Source of the DNA: Parabacteroides sp900760525
Lineage (GTDB): Bacteria > Bacteroidota > Bacteroidia > Bacteroidales > Tannerellaceae
DNA length: 64,000 nt
Assembly: GCF_049860805.1 (NCBI RefSeq)
Contig: NZ_CP187555.1
Coordinates: forward strand, 2,976,001 to 3,040,000
Direction: 5' to 3'
The notes under the pieces are model-generated. The model searched no databases and was not told where the DNA came from. It worked only from the letters and a program-made list of their open reading frames with translations. Of this stretch, positions 17,494 to 26,764 are shown piece after piece. The first letter of the stretch is position 1. Each line of letters starts with the position of its first letter. The translations under genes and the position numbers were made by a program.

Positions 17494-18843
17494 CTAAATA
17501 CCTGTATAATTATGCGGCGTTATCGCCTTTAATTCAGCTTTAACAGCATCACTCACCTGCAGCGTTTCGATGAAATTACTGATCGATGCGGCTGTGATGC
17601 CTTCATTCGTACGGGTTAAGGCTTTCAATGCTTCATAAGGTTTCGGATATCCTTCACGACGAAGAACAGTCTGAATTCCTTCGGCCACTACAGCCCAGCA
17701 ATTATCCAAATCCCGGTACAATGCTTTTTCGTTTAATAACAACTTACCCAGCCCTTTTGTTAAACTTTTGAATGCGATTTCGATATGAGCCATCGGCACG
17801 CCAACATTACGAAGGACTGTAGAGTCTGTCAGGTCACGCTGCAAACGTGAAATCGGCAACTTAGTCGCCAGATGCGTCAGGATAGCATTTGCCATTCCCA
17901 AATTACCCTCTGCGTTTTCAAAATCGATCGGATTCACCTTGTGCGGCATGGCAGAAGAACCCACCTCACCAGCTTTGATCTTCTGTTTAAAATATTCCAT
18001 AGAAACATACTGCCAGAAATCACGGCACAGATCGATCAAAATCGTATCGATGCGTTTCATCCCGTCGAAAACAGCAGCCACATTATCATAATTGGAAATC
18101 TGTGTAGTCCATTCCTCACGGCTCAGTCCCAGCACTTCATTCACAAACTTATTTCCAAACGCCTTCCAATCATATTCAGGATAAGCCACATGATGTGCAT
18201 TGAAGTTACCGGTTGCTCCGCCGAACTTTGCAGAAACAGGAGTCGCTTTCAACAGCTTCACCTGCTGTTCCAAACGGTAGACAAACACCATCACTTCTTT
18301 GCCCAAACGGGTAGGAGAAGCCGGCTGTCCATGTGTTTTGGCCAACATAGGAACATCCTTCCAGTCTTCAGCATATTTCTTCAACATATCGATTACCTCC
18401 TGCAGACCGGGGAAATACACTTCATTCAGTGCATCCTTGATAGACAATGGAACAGATGTATTGTTTATATCCTGGGAAGTCAATCCGAAATGGATAAATT
18501 CCTTGTACTTCTGCAAAGACAACAAATCGAATTTTTCTTTGATAAAATATTCAACTGCCTTTACATCATGATTTGTCACACTCTCGATCTCTTTAATACG
18601 GGTAGCGTCCTCAACCGAAAACTCGCGGTAAATTTTCCGCAAAGCTTCTTTATTCTCCACAGTCGCTAACGCACGAAGCTGCGGTAAAAATTCAGACAGA
18701 GTAATAAAATACTCGATCTCTACCTGCACTCTATATTTAATGAGCGCATACTCTGAAAAGTAAGCCGCCAGGTTCTCGGCTTTATTTCTGTATCGCCCGT
18801 CTACAGGCGAAATTGCTGTCAGTGTCGAAAATATCATATACAT
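17494..18843 (-). CDS. purB: adenylosuccinate lyase
   Basis: Fumarase/aspartase-superfamily enzyme of purine synthesis acting on SAICAR and adenylosuccinate. The signature SSAMPHKVNPIDFENAEGN is present near residues 289-307, TSQDINNT near 122-129, and KTHGQPASPTRLGKE near 164-178. The 449-residue length and the long-branch (E. coli-like) sequence style are normal. ATG at 18843 gives MYMIF; a second ATG two codons in (18837) is equally possible. A -7-like TAACTTTG lies on the minus strand at 18860-18867. Confidence 0.96.
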   Translation of the reverse strand: MYMIFSTLTAISPVDGRYRNKAENLAAYFSEYALIKYRVQVEIEYFITLSEFLPQLRALATVENKEALRKIYREFSVEDATRIKEIESVTNHDVKAVEYFIKEKFDLLSLQKYKEFIHFGLTSQDINNTSVPLSIKDALNEVYFPGLQEVIDMLKKYAEDWKDVPMLAKTHGQPASPTRLGKEVMVFVYRLEQQVKLLKATPVSAKFGGATGNFNAHHVAYPEYDWKAFGNKFVNEVLGLSREEWTTQISNYDNVAAVFDGMKRIDTILIDLCRDFWQYVSMEYFKQKIKAGEVGSSAMPHKVNPIDFENAEGNLGMANAILTHLATKLPISRLQRDLTDSTVLRNVGVPMAHIEIAFKSLTKGLGKLLLNEKALYRDLDNCWAVVAEGIQTVLRREGYPKPYEALKALTRTNEGITAASISNFIETLQVSDAVKAELKAITPHNYTGI

Positions 18844-18927
18844 TATTAATATGGAGTTGCAAAGTTACTATAAATCTTAATACATATAGGAAGAGATGAA
18901 GTTTTTTTCTACTTTTTCTCAAAAATA

Positions 18928-18958
18928 TTTGGAGGTAATAAAAAAAGCCGTATCTTTG
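18928..18958 (+). promoter_or_regulatory. promoter for the tRNA-Val cluster
   Basis: TTTG at 18928-18931 and TATCTTTG at 18951-18958 are separated by 19 bp, an exact match to the Bacteroidota sigma consensus TTTG-N19-TAnnTTTG. The first tRNA starts 48 bp further on. Confidence 0.88.
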
Positions 18959-19006
18959 CAGCGCTTTAGAGAGATAGAGCGTATTAAACTTAATGAATTA
19001 ATGAAA

Positions 19007-19081
19007 GGGCGTTTAGCTCAGCTGGTTCAGAGCATCTGCCTTACAAGCAGAGGGTCGGCGGTTCGAATCCGTCAACGCCCA
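19007..19081 (+). tRNA. tRNA-Val(TAC), copy 1
   Basis: Acceptor GGGCGTT/AACGCCC, discriminator A. The anticodon stem TCTGC/GCAGA encloses CTTACAA (anticodon TAC). T-loop GTTCGAATC; CCA not encoded. First of three copies that look identical. Confidence 0.97.
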
Positions 19082-19108
19082 CCTTTCATAACGAATTGAT
19101 TTCACTTT

Positions 19109-19183
19109 GGGCGTTTAGCTCAGCTGGTTCAGAGCATCTGCCTTACAAGCAGAGGGTCGGCGGTTCGAATCCGTCAACGCCCA
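19109..19183 (+). tRNA. tRNA-Val(TAC), copy 2
   Basis: Same 75-nt sequence as copy 1, separated from it by a 27-bp AT-rich spacer without a promoter. Co-transcription with copies 1 and 3 is likely. Confidence 0.97.
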
Positions 19184-19209
19184 CTCATTACCAAAATGAT
19201 TTCACATTC

Positions 19210-19284
19210 GGGCGTTTAGCTCAGCTGGTTCAGAGCATCTGCCTTACAAGCAGAGGGTCGGCGGTTCGAATCCGTCAACGCCCA
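19210..19284 (+). tRNA. tRNA-Val(TAC), copy 3
   Basis: Same 75-nt sequence again, after a 26-bp spacer that shares ATTTCAC-type bases with the previous spacer, which points to tandem duplication. A terminator hairpin begins 12 bp downstream. Confidence 0.97.
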
Positions 19285-19296
19285 CCTCTTTTTAAG

Positions 19297-19327
19297 AGCA
19301 ATCATGATTACATGGTTGCTTTTTTTA
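19297..19327 (+). terminator. terminator of the tRNA-Val cluster
   Basis: AGCAAtCATG pairs with CATGgTTGCT over a 4-nt loop (19297-19320) and is followed by a run of seven T. Confidence 0.85.
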
Positions 19328-19390
19328 TTTTCCCAACCAACACAAAAGCACCTTATTCTCCCACTATTTTTAAGAGAAGGCTAACACAAC

Positions 19391-19423
19391 AAAAAGGCAG
19401 GAATAATAAATCCCGCCTTTTTT
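19391..19423. terminator. bidirectional terminator before DoxX
   Basis: AAAAAGGC and GCCTTTTT arms (with GG/CC continuing after one mismatch) around an AT-rich loop lie between the tRNA-Val cluster and the converging DoxX gene. The A-run and T-run allow use on both strands; it is the natural terminator for DoxX. Confidence 0.85.
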
Positions 19424-19465
19424 GTTTCCTTCCGGATGCATATATAGTTTCGCTAGTACAAAACC

Positions 19466-19906
19466 TCACCGTTTCTTTTTCGATAATGCAGAAGATATGA
19501 TATGGTCGATAGAAAATTTACCCGGTCCCGTTATATACATCAATATAAATACCACCAGATAAATAAAGGCCAATTCTTTTATAGCAAAGGGATCATTCGC
19601 ATGTATCACAAAGAAGGCCATCCCCATCGTAAAGATCATTGGGATCAGAGCCAGGCGATAGAACGCCCCGAAGATAAACCCCACGGAACAAAACACCTCT
19701 CCGAAAATAGCCAGTCCCAACGACAACGTACTCCCTACACCCAGCGGGTCCGGGAAAGATCCAGACATAGCACTAAAATTCATCCATTTCTGAACACCAT
19801 GTGAAAGCAGCAATACACCAAAGAGAATACGTAATGCTAACAAAAAAAGGGAAAACGCATTTCCTTCCGGCTTGGAAGGAAAAAGAAATTTATAAACTAC
19901 TGCCAT
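19466..19906 (-). CDS. DoxX-family membrane protein
   Basis: A 146-residue protein with four predicted membrane helices (about 20-40, 58-78, 85-104, 112-130). The DoxX-like features are LLSHGVQKWMNF after helix 1 and the GxxLxxGLxxxxGExxC-type second helix (STLSLGLAIFGEVFCSVGFIFG). DoxX proteins have been linked to thiosulfate:quinone oxidoreductase subunits and to redox or stress membrane complexes, but no partner lies beside it here. The C-terminus ends SALSKKKR. Confidence 0.85.
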   Translation of the reverse strand: MAVVYKFLFPSKPEGNAFSLFLLALRILFGVLLLSHGVQKWMNFSAMSGSFPDPLGVGSTLSLGLAIFGEVFCSVGFIFGAFYRLALIPMIFTMGMAFFVIHANDPFAIKELAFIYLVVFILMYITGPGKFSIDHIISSALSKKKR

Positions 19907-19977
19907 AAACCTTGTTCTTAATTAATTATTTATTTATAAAACATGAACAAAAAAGAAAAGTTTACGCGTAAGCCAAT

Positions 19978-20009
19978 AAAAAAAAGGACTTCCAGCACTT
20001 GGAAGTCCT
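19978..20009 (-). terminator. terminator of tRNA-Arg
   Basis: AAGGACTTCCA pairs with TGGAAGTCCTT over a 4-6-nt loop. On the minus strand it starts 4 bp after the tRNA 3' end and runs into eight T. Confidence 0.9.
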
Positions 20010-20012
20010 TCT

Positions 20013-20087
20013 GTGATCCGGGTGGGATTCAAACCCACGACCTTCAGAACCGGAATCTGACGCTCTATTCAGCTAAGCTACCGAACC
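20013..20087 (-). tRNA. tRNA-Arg(CCG)
   Basis: On the minus strand the acceptor GGTTCGG pairs with CCGGATC using G-U pairs. The anticodon stem TCAGA/TCTGA encloses TTCCGGT (anticodon CCG). T-arm GTGGGTTTGAATCCCAC, discriminator A, no encoded CCA. Single copy followed by its own terminator. Confidence 0.95.
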
Positions 20088-20217
20088 AAAGACAGCGCAA
20101 AAGTATATATAATCTTGCAGGAAAACAAATGAACGGGCAAAAAAAGATTACATTTGATATTTTGCAAGCTACCTATCGACAATCACTTCCATTTTGCAAA
20201 TAAAAAAAGGCGCACAA

Positions 20218-20247
20218 TTGCTATTTTGCCATTAATTTGTATCTTTG
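20218..20247 (+). promoter_or_regulatory. promoter of asnA
   Basis: TTG at 20218-20220 and TATCTTTG at 20240-20247 are 19 bp apart, matching the Bacteroidota consensus. The expected transcription start is 5-7 bp later, giving a leader of about 30 nt before the ATG at 20285. This supports the shorter asnA start. Confidence 0.82.
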
Positions 20248-20284
20248 CCACGCATTATTTACAAACATAAAGCACAACAAGTAT

Positions 20285-21322
20285 ATGAGCTACTTAATTA
20301 AACCAGCAGGATATAAGGCTTTATTGAACTTATCGCAGACCGAGATGGGTATCAAAAAGATCAAAGACTTTTTCCAGCAAAACCTGTCTTCCGAATTACG
20401 GCTACGGCGCGTCACCGCCCCATTGTTCGTTTTAAAAGGGATGGGTATTAATGATGACCTGAACGGTACAGAACGCGCTGTCACGTTTCCGATCAAGGAC
20501 CTGGATGATTCCAAGGCAGAAATCGTCCACTCGCTTGCCAAGTGGAAACGCCTTACTCTCGCCGATTATCAAATCGAAAAAGGTTACGGTATCTATACCG
20601 ACATGAACGCCATCCGGTCCGACGAAGAATTGGGGAACCTCCATTCTTTATATGTCGACCAGTGGGACTGGGAGCGCGTCATGGGAGCCGAAGAACGGAA
20701 TGTGGAATTTCTGAAAGAGATCGTGCGTCGCATCTATGCCGCTATGGTCCGCACCGAATATTTAGTCTATGAGATGTTCCCGGAAATCCGTCCGACGCTT
20801 CCGCAGCAAATCCATTTCATACATTCCGAAGATTTGTTACAGAAATATCCGGCTTTCACGCCGAAAGAACGGGAAGATGCGATCACAAAAGAATACGGAG
20901 CCGTATTCATCATCGGTATCGGTTGCAAGTTAAGTAACGGAGAGAAACACGACGGGCGTGCCCCGGACTACGACGACTGGTCGACAGTTGCCGAAAACGG
21001 ACAAGTCGGGTTAAACGGCGACCTGCTCGTCTGGGATGAAGTCCTGAACCGCTCGATGGAACTGTCATCTATGGGTATCCGCGTGAATAAAGATGCGCTA
21101 CTTCGCCAACTGGAGATTTGCAATGCAGAAGAAAAGAAAGAACTATACTTCCATAAACGCCTGCTGAACGGCGAACTACCCCTGAGCATCGGCGGAGGTA
21201 TCGGACAGAGCCGCCTATGTATGTTCTACCTGCGTAAAGCCCATATCGGGGAAATCCAGGCAAGTATATGGCCGGAAGAAATGCGCCGCGAAGCACGCGC
21301 TGCCGGTATGTACCTTATTTAA
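20285..21322 (+). CDS. asnA: aspartate-ammonia ligase (AsnA)
   Basis: Makes asparagine from aspartate, ammonia and ATP; structurally a class II synthetase-like core without an anticodon domain. The protein starts MSYLIKPAGYKALLNL and shows the family blocks RRVTAPLFV, DLNGTERAV, KWKRLTLADY, YTDMNAIRSDE, VDQWDWERVM and SIGGGIGQSRLCM. At 345 residues it is slightly longer than E. coli AsnA (330). An in-frame start at 20237 overlaps the -7 promoter element, so 20285 is chosen. A heptad inverted repeat links it to ung. Confidence 0.96.
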   Translation: MSYLIKPAGYKALLNLSQTEMGIKKIKDFFQQNLSSELRLRRVTAPLFVLKGMGINDDLNGTERAVTFPIKDLDDSKAEIVHSLAKWKRLTLADYQIEKGYGIYTDMNAIRSDEELGNLHSLYVDQWDWERVMGAEERNVEFLKEIVRRIYAAMVRTEYLVYEMFPEIRPTLPQQIHFIHSEDLLQKYPAFTPKEREDAITKEYGAVFIIGIGCKLSNGEKHDGRAPDYDDWSTVAENGQVGLNGDLLVWDEVLNRSMELSSMGIRVNKDALLRQLEICNAEEKKELYFHKRLLNGELPLSIGGGIGQSRLCMFYLRKAHIGEIQASIWPEEMRREARAAGMYLI

Positions 21323-21431
21323 ATGAAAATTAAAAATTGAAAATTGAAAATTAAGGATGGATTATTGATAATTATTTCTGATATTCGCGTGACAAAGATA
21401 ATTTTCAATTTCTAATTTTCAATTTTCAATT
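21323..21431. repeat. heptad-built inverted repeat between asnA and ung
   Basis: The left arm (about 21323-21352) is ATGAAAATTAAAAATTGA followed by two more TTGAAAA heptads. The right arm (about 21400-21431) is the complement, AATTTTCAATTT-type repeats. The stem is AT-rich, the loop about 47 nt, and the right arm ends 6 bp before the ung ATG. Same architecture as at 97-176. Confidence 0.78.
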
Positions 21432-21437
21432 ACCGAT

Positions 21438-22100
21438 ATGGACGTCAAGATAGAACAAAGCTGGAAAGAGAGACTAAGTTCAGAGTTTGAAAAAGACTAT
21501 TTCAACCGGTTGATCACATTTGTTAAAGAAGAATACCGCCAAAGAACCATTTATCCTCCCGGTCGCTGCATATTCAGTGCGTTCGAACATTGCCCGTTCG
21601 ACAAAGTCAAAGTGGTCATCCTCGGACAAGACCCCTATCACGAACCCGGGCAGGCACACGGACTTTGTTTCTCCGTCCAGGACGGGACTCCTTTTCCCCC
21701 GTCGCTCGTCAACATCTTCAAAGAAATCGAAAGCGATTTAGGCAAACCTGTTCCGCAGACCGGAAACCTGCTCCGATGGGCAGACCAAGGCGTCTTGCTT
21801 CTCAACGCAACCCTGACCGTTCGTGCACACCAAGCCGGCTCACACCAGAATAAAGGCTGGGAAGAATTTACCGATGCCGTAATCCACCGTCTGGCAGAAG
21901 AGCGGAGCCATATCGTTTATATCCTGTGGGGTTCCTATGCGCAGCGGAAAGGTGCTTTCATCGATGCCTCCCACAACCTGGTCCTGAAATCGGCCCACCC
22001 GTCTCCCCTATCCGCTTACCGCGGGTTCTTCGGGAACAAGCATTTCAGCAAAGCAAACGATTATCTGATCGCAACCGGACAGACTCCTATCGAATGGTGA
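21438..22100 (+). CDS. ung: uracil-DNA glycosylase, family 1
   Basis: Removes uracil from DNA to start base-excision repair. The catalytic water-activating loop GQDPYHEPGQAHGLCFSV (about 60-77, D62 catalytic), the uracil-recognition N in LLLNATLTV, and the leucine-intercalation loop SAHPSPLSAYRGFFG are all intact. 220 residues, standard. It converges on lptD with only 7 bp between the stops and no obvious terminator. Confidence 0.97.
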   Translation: MDVKIEQSWKERLSSEFEKDYFNRLITFVKEEYRQRTIYPPGRCIFSAFEHCPFDKVKVVILGQDPYHEPGQAHGLCFSVQDGTPFPPSLVNIFKEIESDLGKPVPQTGNLLRWADQGVLLLNATLTVRAHQAGSHQNKGWEEFTDAVIHRLAEERSHIVYILWGSYAQRKGAFIDASHNLVLKSAHPSPLSAYRGFFGNKHFSKANDYLIATGQTPIEW

Positions 22101-22107
22101 TATTTTA

Positions 22108-24870
22108 TTAATCCCATTTCTGTCCGTCACGATAGTTGCTGCTCTGGCGCCATTTCAGGTCTTTCAGCAGAGACGAACTTACAGCGATATTAAAGGTATA
22201 GGACTTATACGGGCCCACCGGAACAAAGCTGGCTGTCATTTGCCAACAATGCAGGTCACGGGTTATATTACAAGTCATATAAGAGATCTTATGCGTGTCA
22301 AAGTCATAGGTGGCGTTGAAGTTAAAACGCCAGTTCTTCGTCGGCTGGATATTGCCGTTAAAGCTCAACGCATGCGTCAACTTGTACTTATACTCGAGTT
22401 TGTTCGGATCAAAGTCTCCATAACGCAATTGCATGCTATAGCTGAACGAAAGGCTCCAGGGCACTTTATTGATCATATAACCATACGAATCATATTCGCC
22501 CGTCTCTTTCTTTGCGCCACGCAAACGGCCACCCTCGGTTTTACCCTGTTCACCGTCTTCCCCCGAAGAGATTTGTTCGAATTCAGGATCGTTAGATGCA
22601 TTCGGATCAGTCGGAGGATTATCGGAATCGCCGTTGCTATCCTTCTTACCGAACAATTTGCCGAACGTATCGTTATTAAAGGTATAAGAGAAACTCGTTC
22701 CGGTCTGGCGCAAACGTCCGATCCCCTTACCGGCCTGCCAACGCGGGATATCCAGGCGGCGGACTGTCCCGGTCGATTTATCATAACCATAGGTGTACGT
22801 ATCGAACGTCCCGTTCAGGTTCAAGGTATAGCTCTTTGAAAACTTAAGGCGCAAGCCTACGCTCAAGTCACTCCATTTGAATGAATCGGCCGCCATATTA
22901 TAGCTCATGCCCAGCGACAACTTATCGATCAGGCTGATCTTACGCTCACCCGTCGAATCGCGATCCGACTTGATCTTCATTTCAAGGTTGTTATCCAGCT
23001 GGAAGCTAAGGCTCCCCGACTTCCCGTTGGGAGCATAACCAAACATTCCACTCTCGAACGGAGTATAAGAGACATGTTGCTCTTGTCCAAACTGGTCTTC
23101 ATACATAAGGTCTTTCCAAAAACCATATTTGGAGGCTCCGAAATCAGGCGTATAGCTCAAGGTTACCGAAGGCTCGAAGCGGTGACGGATCATCTTAACC
23201 TTATCCCCCAAAAACGGCAGCGGTTTGTAGAAACCATATAAGGTAGTAGAAGCCGAAACCGAAGTGCTGTAATCGAATACGCGGTAGAAACCGTAGGTCG
23301 TATCACGCGCAACCACCTGTTTCTTCTGCATATCGTATGCTTTCTCCACCTTATTGGTGTACCAACGTTCGGTATAGTTGAACGACGGGGAGATATTCAG
23401 ATATTTGAACAAGGAGAAAGTCGCACTCACCGGAATCTGATGCTGCATGGCATTCCGCCAGTCCTTCACTAAGCTCGACTTGAACAATTTGTCTTCTTTC
23501 GTATCGATACTGTTACGCAGGTAACCGTTGTAACTCATGGAAATCTTTTCATACCACCGTTCTTTGCCGACCGCATTCTTGCGTTTGAACGGAAAGATAC
23601 GGCTCATTGTAATCGTAATATCGGGCAAAGTCAACGAGATCGTGGAGTCTTTCGAGCGCTGGTTCACGTTCATAGTAGCCGACAGGCTGAACGGATTGTT
23701 CGGGAAACGCTGTGTAAGACTGATACTGGACCCTTTGGTATTCTGGTTTGCATCTGCAAATCCCTGCGAGCCCGGATAGAAACTGTTCAGGTTGTTACGG
23801 TCGTAGCTGCTGGTCGCAAAGTTCACACTTGCTGAGAAAGTCCGGTACGGGTTGGCTTTCGGGTCCTGCGAATGTGTCCAGTTCAGTTTGAAGTCCTTCG
23901 ACAGGCTATAGTCGGGAAGCCCTTTGTCGCCCAAGCGGGTAACCAGATAGGAAGCATTGAAGCTACCCGAATATTTATACCGCTTGCGGTAGGAAGAGCG
24001 TGCAGACAATCCCCAAGAACCTTTCGTATAGATTTCACCGGTCAGCGCCAGATCCATATAATCGCTTAAAGCAAAATAATACCCCCCATCGCGGAGGTAA
24101 AAGCCACGCGAGCTTTCATCCCCGAAAGTCGGCATGATAATACCCGAAGAATAAGAGCTTGAGAATGGGAAGAAACAGAAAGGCAGGCCGATCGGATAAA
24201 GCGGAACATCTTCAAACACCATATAGACAGGCCCCGTCACGATATTCTTCTTCGGCCGGACTTTCGCCTTCGTCATCTGGATATAGAAGTGGGGATGATC
24301 ATGTTCGTCGCAAGTCGTATAACGTCCGCCGACCATATTCAGGACATCGTTATCCATCTTTTTGGTACGTCCGGCCGTCACATATCCTTCGCCCTGTTGC
24401 GTGATCACATCCGTGATGTATCCCTTCTTCGTACCGAAATTATAACGCATAGTCTTTGATTCATATTGCTGGTCACCGTCTTTAAAGAGCGGATAGCCGA
24501 ATTCTTCACCGATCGAGTCGAGACCGAACGTGGCATAGACGAGGCTACTATCCATATTCATCTCGATTTTATCGGACTGGAGTTCGATCTGCTGGTACTT
24601 CACGTTACTTTCCCCGAACAGATATGCCCAGTTCGCCCCCGTCATGATAATGGAGTCTTTCGCCTGGTAAGAGACCGGAGCGTCCAGACCCGCCTGCTTT
24701 TTGGGAACGCTGTCCAAGGCAAGCACACTATCCTGTCCGGCGGGTACGATCGTATCGCCCACGACAGCCATCACAGTGTCGGTCGGGGCAATAAGTTCCT
24801 GCGCCTCAGTCATCATGTTTCCGGTGAGGAAAAGCAACAAAATAATCAGGCATTTGTATTTCAAAAACAT
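22108..24870 (-). CDS. lptD: LPS-assembly protein LptD (Bacteroidota type)
   Basis: A 920-residue outer-membrane protein with signal peptide MFLKYKCLIILLLFLTGNMMTEA. An OstA-like N-terminal jellyroll (about 70-230, with KIEMNMDSSLVYA and GYITDVITQQGEGYVTAGR) is followed by a large beta-barrel that ends in SSSLLKDLKWRQSSNY. LptD with LptE inserts LPS at the outer leaflet. Bacteroidota homologues are longer than proteobacterial LptD. A linker at about 695-745 is rich in D, N, G and E, probably a surface loop. Single gene, divergent neighbour absent (the next gene is on the same strand). Confidence 0.85.
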   Translation of the reverse strand: MFLKYKCLIILLLFLTGNMMTEAQELIAPTDTVMAVVGDTIVPAGQDSVLALDSVPKKQAGLDAPVSYQAKDSIIMTGANWAYLFGESNVKYQQIELQSDKIEMNMDSSLVYATFGLDSIGEEFGYPLFKDGDQQYESKTMRYNFGTKKGYITDVITQQGEGYVTAGRTKKMDNDVLNMVGGRYTTCDEHDHPHFYIQMTKAKVRPKKNIVTGPVYMVFEDVPLYPIGLPFCFFPFSSSYSSGIIMPTFGDESSRGFYLRDGGYYFALSDYMDLALTGEIYTKGSWGLSARSSYRKRYKYSGSFNASYLVTRLGDKGLPDYSLSKDFKLNWTHSQDPKANPYRTFSASVNFATSSYDRNNLNSFYPGSQGFADANQNTKGSSISLTQRFPNNPFSLSATMNVNQRSKDSTISLTLPDITITMSRIFPFKRKNAVGKERWYEKISMSYNGYLRNSIDTKEDKLFKSSLVKDWRNAMQHQIPVSATFSLFKYLNISPSFNYTERWYTNKVEKAYDMQKKQVVARDTTYGFYRVFDYSTSVSASTTLYGFYKPLPFLGDKVKMIRHRFEPSVTLSYTPDFGASKYGFWKDLMYEDQFGQEQHVSYTPFESGMFGYAPNGKSGSLSFQLDNNLEMKIKSDRDSTGERKISLIDKLSLGMSYNMAADSFKWSDLSVGLRLKFSKSYTLNLNGTFDTYTYGYDKSTGTVRRLDIPRWQAGKGIGRLRQTGTSFSYTFNNDTFGKLFGKKDSNGDSDNPPTDPNASNDPEFEQISSGEDGEQGKTEGGRLRGAKKETGEYDSYGYMINKVPWSLSFSYSMQLRYGDFDPNKLEYKYKLTHALSFNGNIQPTKNWRFNFNATYDFDTHKISYMTCNITRDLHCWQMTASFVPVGPYKSYTFNIAVSSSLLKDLKWRQSSNYRDGQKWD

Positions 24871-24935
24871 TCCGTCGTTATTTGCAGTGTGTTACAGCGG
24901 GCAAATGTATAACAATTTAGTGAGCCAATCCCTTT

Positions 24936-25487
24936 TTATTCCCCTAAAAAGAGTTTACACCAGTTATCAAACCGTTCGACCGTTTCGCTTCCATACTTGG
25001 AGAGGCCTTGTTTTACCTTTACGACAGACTTTTCTTTGTCCAGCTTCGTTTTGCTGTAAAACTTATCGGCGAAACAAATCAGTTGTTCTTCCAACGTTTC
25101 CGGCATAAAATCGCGGTGCGGAAGAGGCAGGTCACGCTCTTCGATCATGGCCAGCGTGATGCCCGTTCCGGTATGCCGTTCGCACACACGGGCATGGCGT
25201 GGATAGCCCTCCGTCCGCATCAGTCCGGCCCCCAGGTAACCATGGCAAATATACTCCGCATCCCCATGACAATCTATATCGGGAGCATTACAACGGAAAA
25301 TACCGATATCGTGCAGCATGGCTGCTTCCTCTATAAAGGTAAGGTCGAGATTCATCTCCGGATGCATCCGGGCTATAGCCAAAGCTTTATCCGCCACACT
25401 TCTACTATGAACAACCAAAATCCGGCGCACCTCCGAATCTGCCGGGTAATATTTGGCAATAATATCTAAAGGGTTCATAACATTCAA
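24936..25487 (-). CDS. HD-domain phosphohydrolase-like protein
   Basis: A 183-residue HDIG-type protein. The metal motif is spread as H26 (VHSRSV), HD near 57-58 (AAMLHDIG), and later histidines HGDAEYICHGYLGA and RHARVCERHTGTG. These small HD proteins are usually annotated as phosphohydrolases acting on nucleotides; the exact substrate is unknown. It lies divergent to namZ with a 50-bp gap to the namZ -7 region. Confidence 0.85.
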   Translation of the reverse strand: MNVMNPLDIIAKYYPADSEVRRILVVHSRSVADKALAIARMHPEMNLDLTFIEEAAMLHDIGIFRCNAPDIDCHGDAEYICHGYLGAGLMRTEGYPRHARVCERHTGTGITLAMIEERDLPLPHRDFMPETLEEQLICFADKFYSKTKLDKEKSVVKVKQGLSKYGSETVERFDNWCKLFLGE

Positions 25488-25533
25488 TCACTTTATTGGG
25501 AGACAAAGATACGTAATAAACAAAAAGAATCGT

Positions 25534-25541
25534 TACTTTTG
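25534..25541 (+). promoter_or_regulatory. -7 element for namZ-kinase operon
   Basis: TACTTTTG matches TAnnTTTG 27 bp before the chosen ATG (25569). A -33 box at the expected distance is not convincing. Confidence 0.5.
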
Positions 25542-25568
25542 CAGAAACAAATAGTAAGGAATGAGTCT

Positions 25569-26762
25569 ATGAGAACAGTTATCAGGTGTGCCTTCTGGCT
25601 GTTAAGCCTGTTCTTAATATCCGAAATTCAGGCTGTCACTCCACAGAAAGAACCTCTAAAGCTGGGAGCCGAACGTATGGATGTCGTTACCCGCCTGTTG
25701 AAAGACAAACAGGTCGGATTAGTGGTGAACCAAACCTCCATCCTCGAAAAGCAGCAGAAACATTTGCTTGACGCCCTGTTGGAAGAGGGTGTCAACGTAA
25801 AGAAAGTGTTTGCCCCCGAACACGGTTTCCGCGGGACGGCCGATGCCGGCGCGGAGGTCAAAGACAGCCGTGACGTGAAAACAGGCGTCCCCATCATCTC
25901 TTTATATGGCAAAAACAAGAAACCGACGGCTGAACAACTGGCCGGCTTGGACGTGGTCGTATTCGACATCCAGGATGTCGGAGCCCGTTTTTATACCTAC
26001 ATCAGCACCATGCACTACGTGATGGAAGCCTGTGCTGAAAACGAAGTCGAGTTTATCGTCCTGGACCGCCCCAACCCGAACGACTTCGTCGACGGCCCAG
26101 TCCGCCAGAAAGGATTCGAATCGTTTGTCGGCGTGGACCCGTTGCCCATACTGCACGGGCTGACGATAGGCGAACTGGCTTGGATGATTAATAAGGAAGG
26201 TTGGCTGAAAAGCACGCCCGACACCTGTAGACTGCATATCGTCAAGATGGAAAACTGGCGTCACGGCGATCCGTACTGGTTGCCGGTAAAGCCCTCCCCC
26301 AACCTGCCGAACGACCAGTCGATCCGCCTGTATCCGTCGCTCTGTTTCTTTGAAGGTACGAATATCAGCGTAGGACGCGGTACCTATTACCCGTTTCAGA
26401 TACTGGGCGCTCCAGATCCGCGATACGGAGATTTCACATTTACGCCAACTTCGCTGCCCGGATTCGATACGAAACCGTTGCACCAGGATAAAGAATGTTA
26501 CGGCCTGGACCTTCGGGAATATCCTTTTGCGGGAGGACTGACACTGAAGTTCTTCCTCGATTTCTATAATAAAGCCGGCAATGACCAGGCCTTTTTCTTC
26601 ACCCGCCCGCAATGGTTCGACCTGCTTGCCGGAACAAAAGAACTGCGCTTCCAGATTGTCCGCGGCTTAAACGAGGACGAAATACGCGCAAGTTGGCAAC
26701 CGGCATTAAACGAATATAAGAAAATCAGAAAGAAATATTTGTTATATCCCGATTATCGTTAA
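25569..26762 (+). CDS. namZ: exo-beta-N-acetylmuramidase NamZ-like (DUF1343)
   Basis: A DUF1343-family exported protein of about 397 residues. NamZ members remove terminal MurNAc from muropeptide fragments for cell-wall recycling. The ATG at 25569 gives signal peptide MRTVIRCAFWLLSLFLISEIQA and is preceded by TAAGGA; a TTG ten codons earlier is less likely. Family blocks seen: GLVVNQTS, VFAPEHGFRG, DAGAEVKDSRD, VFDIQDVGARFYTYISTM, VLDRPNP, SIRLYPSLCFFEGTNISVGRGT, PFQILGAPD. The next gene, a sensor kinase, starts 2 bp after the stop, an unusual and possibly informative pairing. Confidence 0.88.
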   Translation: MRTVIRCAFWLLSLFLISEIQAVTPQKEPLKLGAERMDVVTRLLKDKQVGLVVNQTSILEKQQKHLLDALLEEGVNVKKVFAPEHGFRGTADAGAEVKDSRDVKTGVPIISLYGKNKKPTAEQLAGLDVVVFDIQDVGARFYTYISTMHYVMEACAENEVEFIVLDRPNPNDFVDGPVRQKGFESFVGVDPLPILHGLTIGELAWMINKEGWLKSTPDTCRLHIVKMENWRHGDPYWLPVKPSPNLPNDQSIRLYPSLCFFEGTNISVGRGTYYPFQILGAPDPRYGDFTFTPTSLPGFDTKPLHQDKECYGLDLREYPFAGGLTLKFFLDFYNKAGNDQAFFFTRPQWFDLLAGTKELRFQIVRGLNEDEIRASWQPALNEYKKIRKKYLLYPDYR

Positions 26763-26764
26763 CT

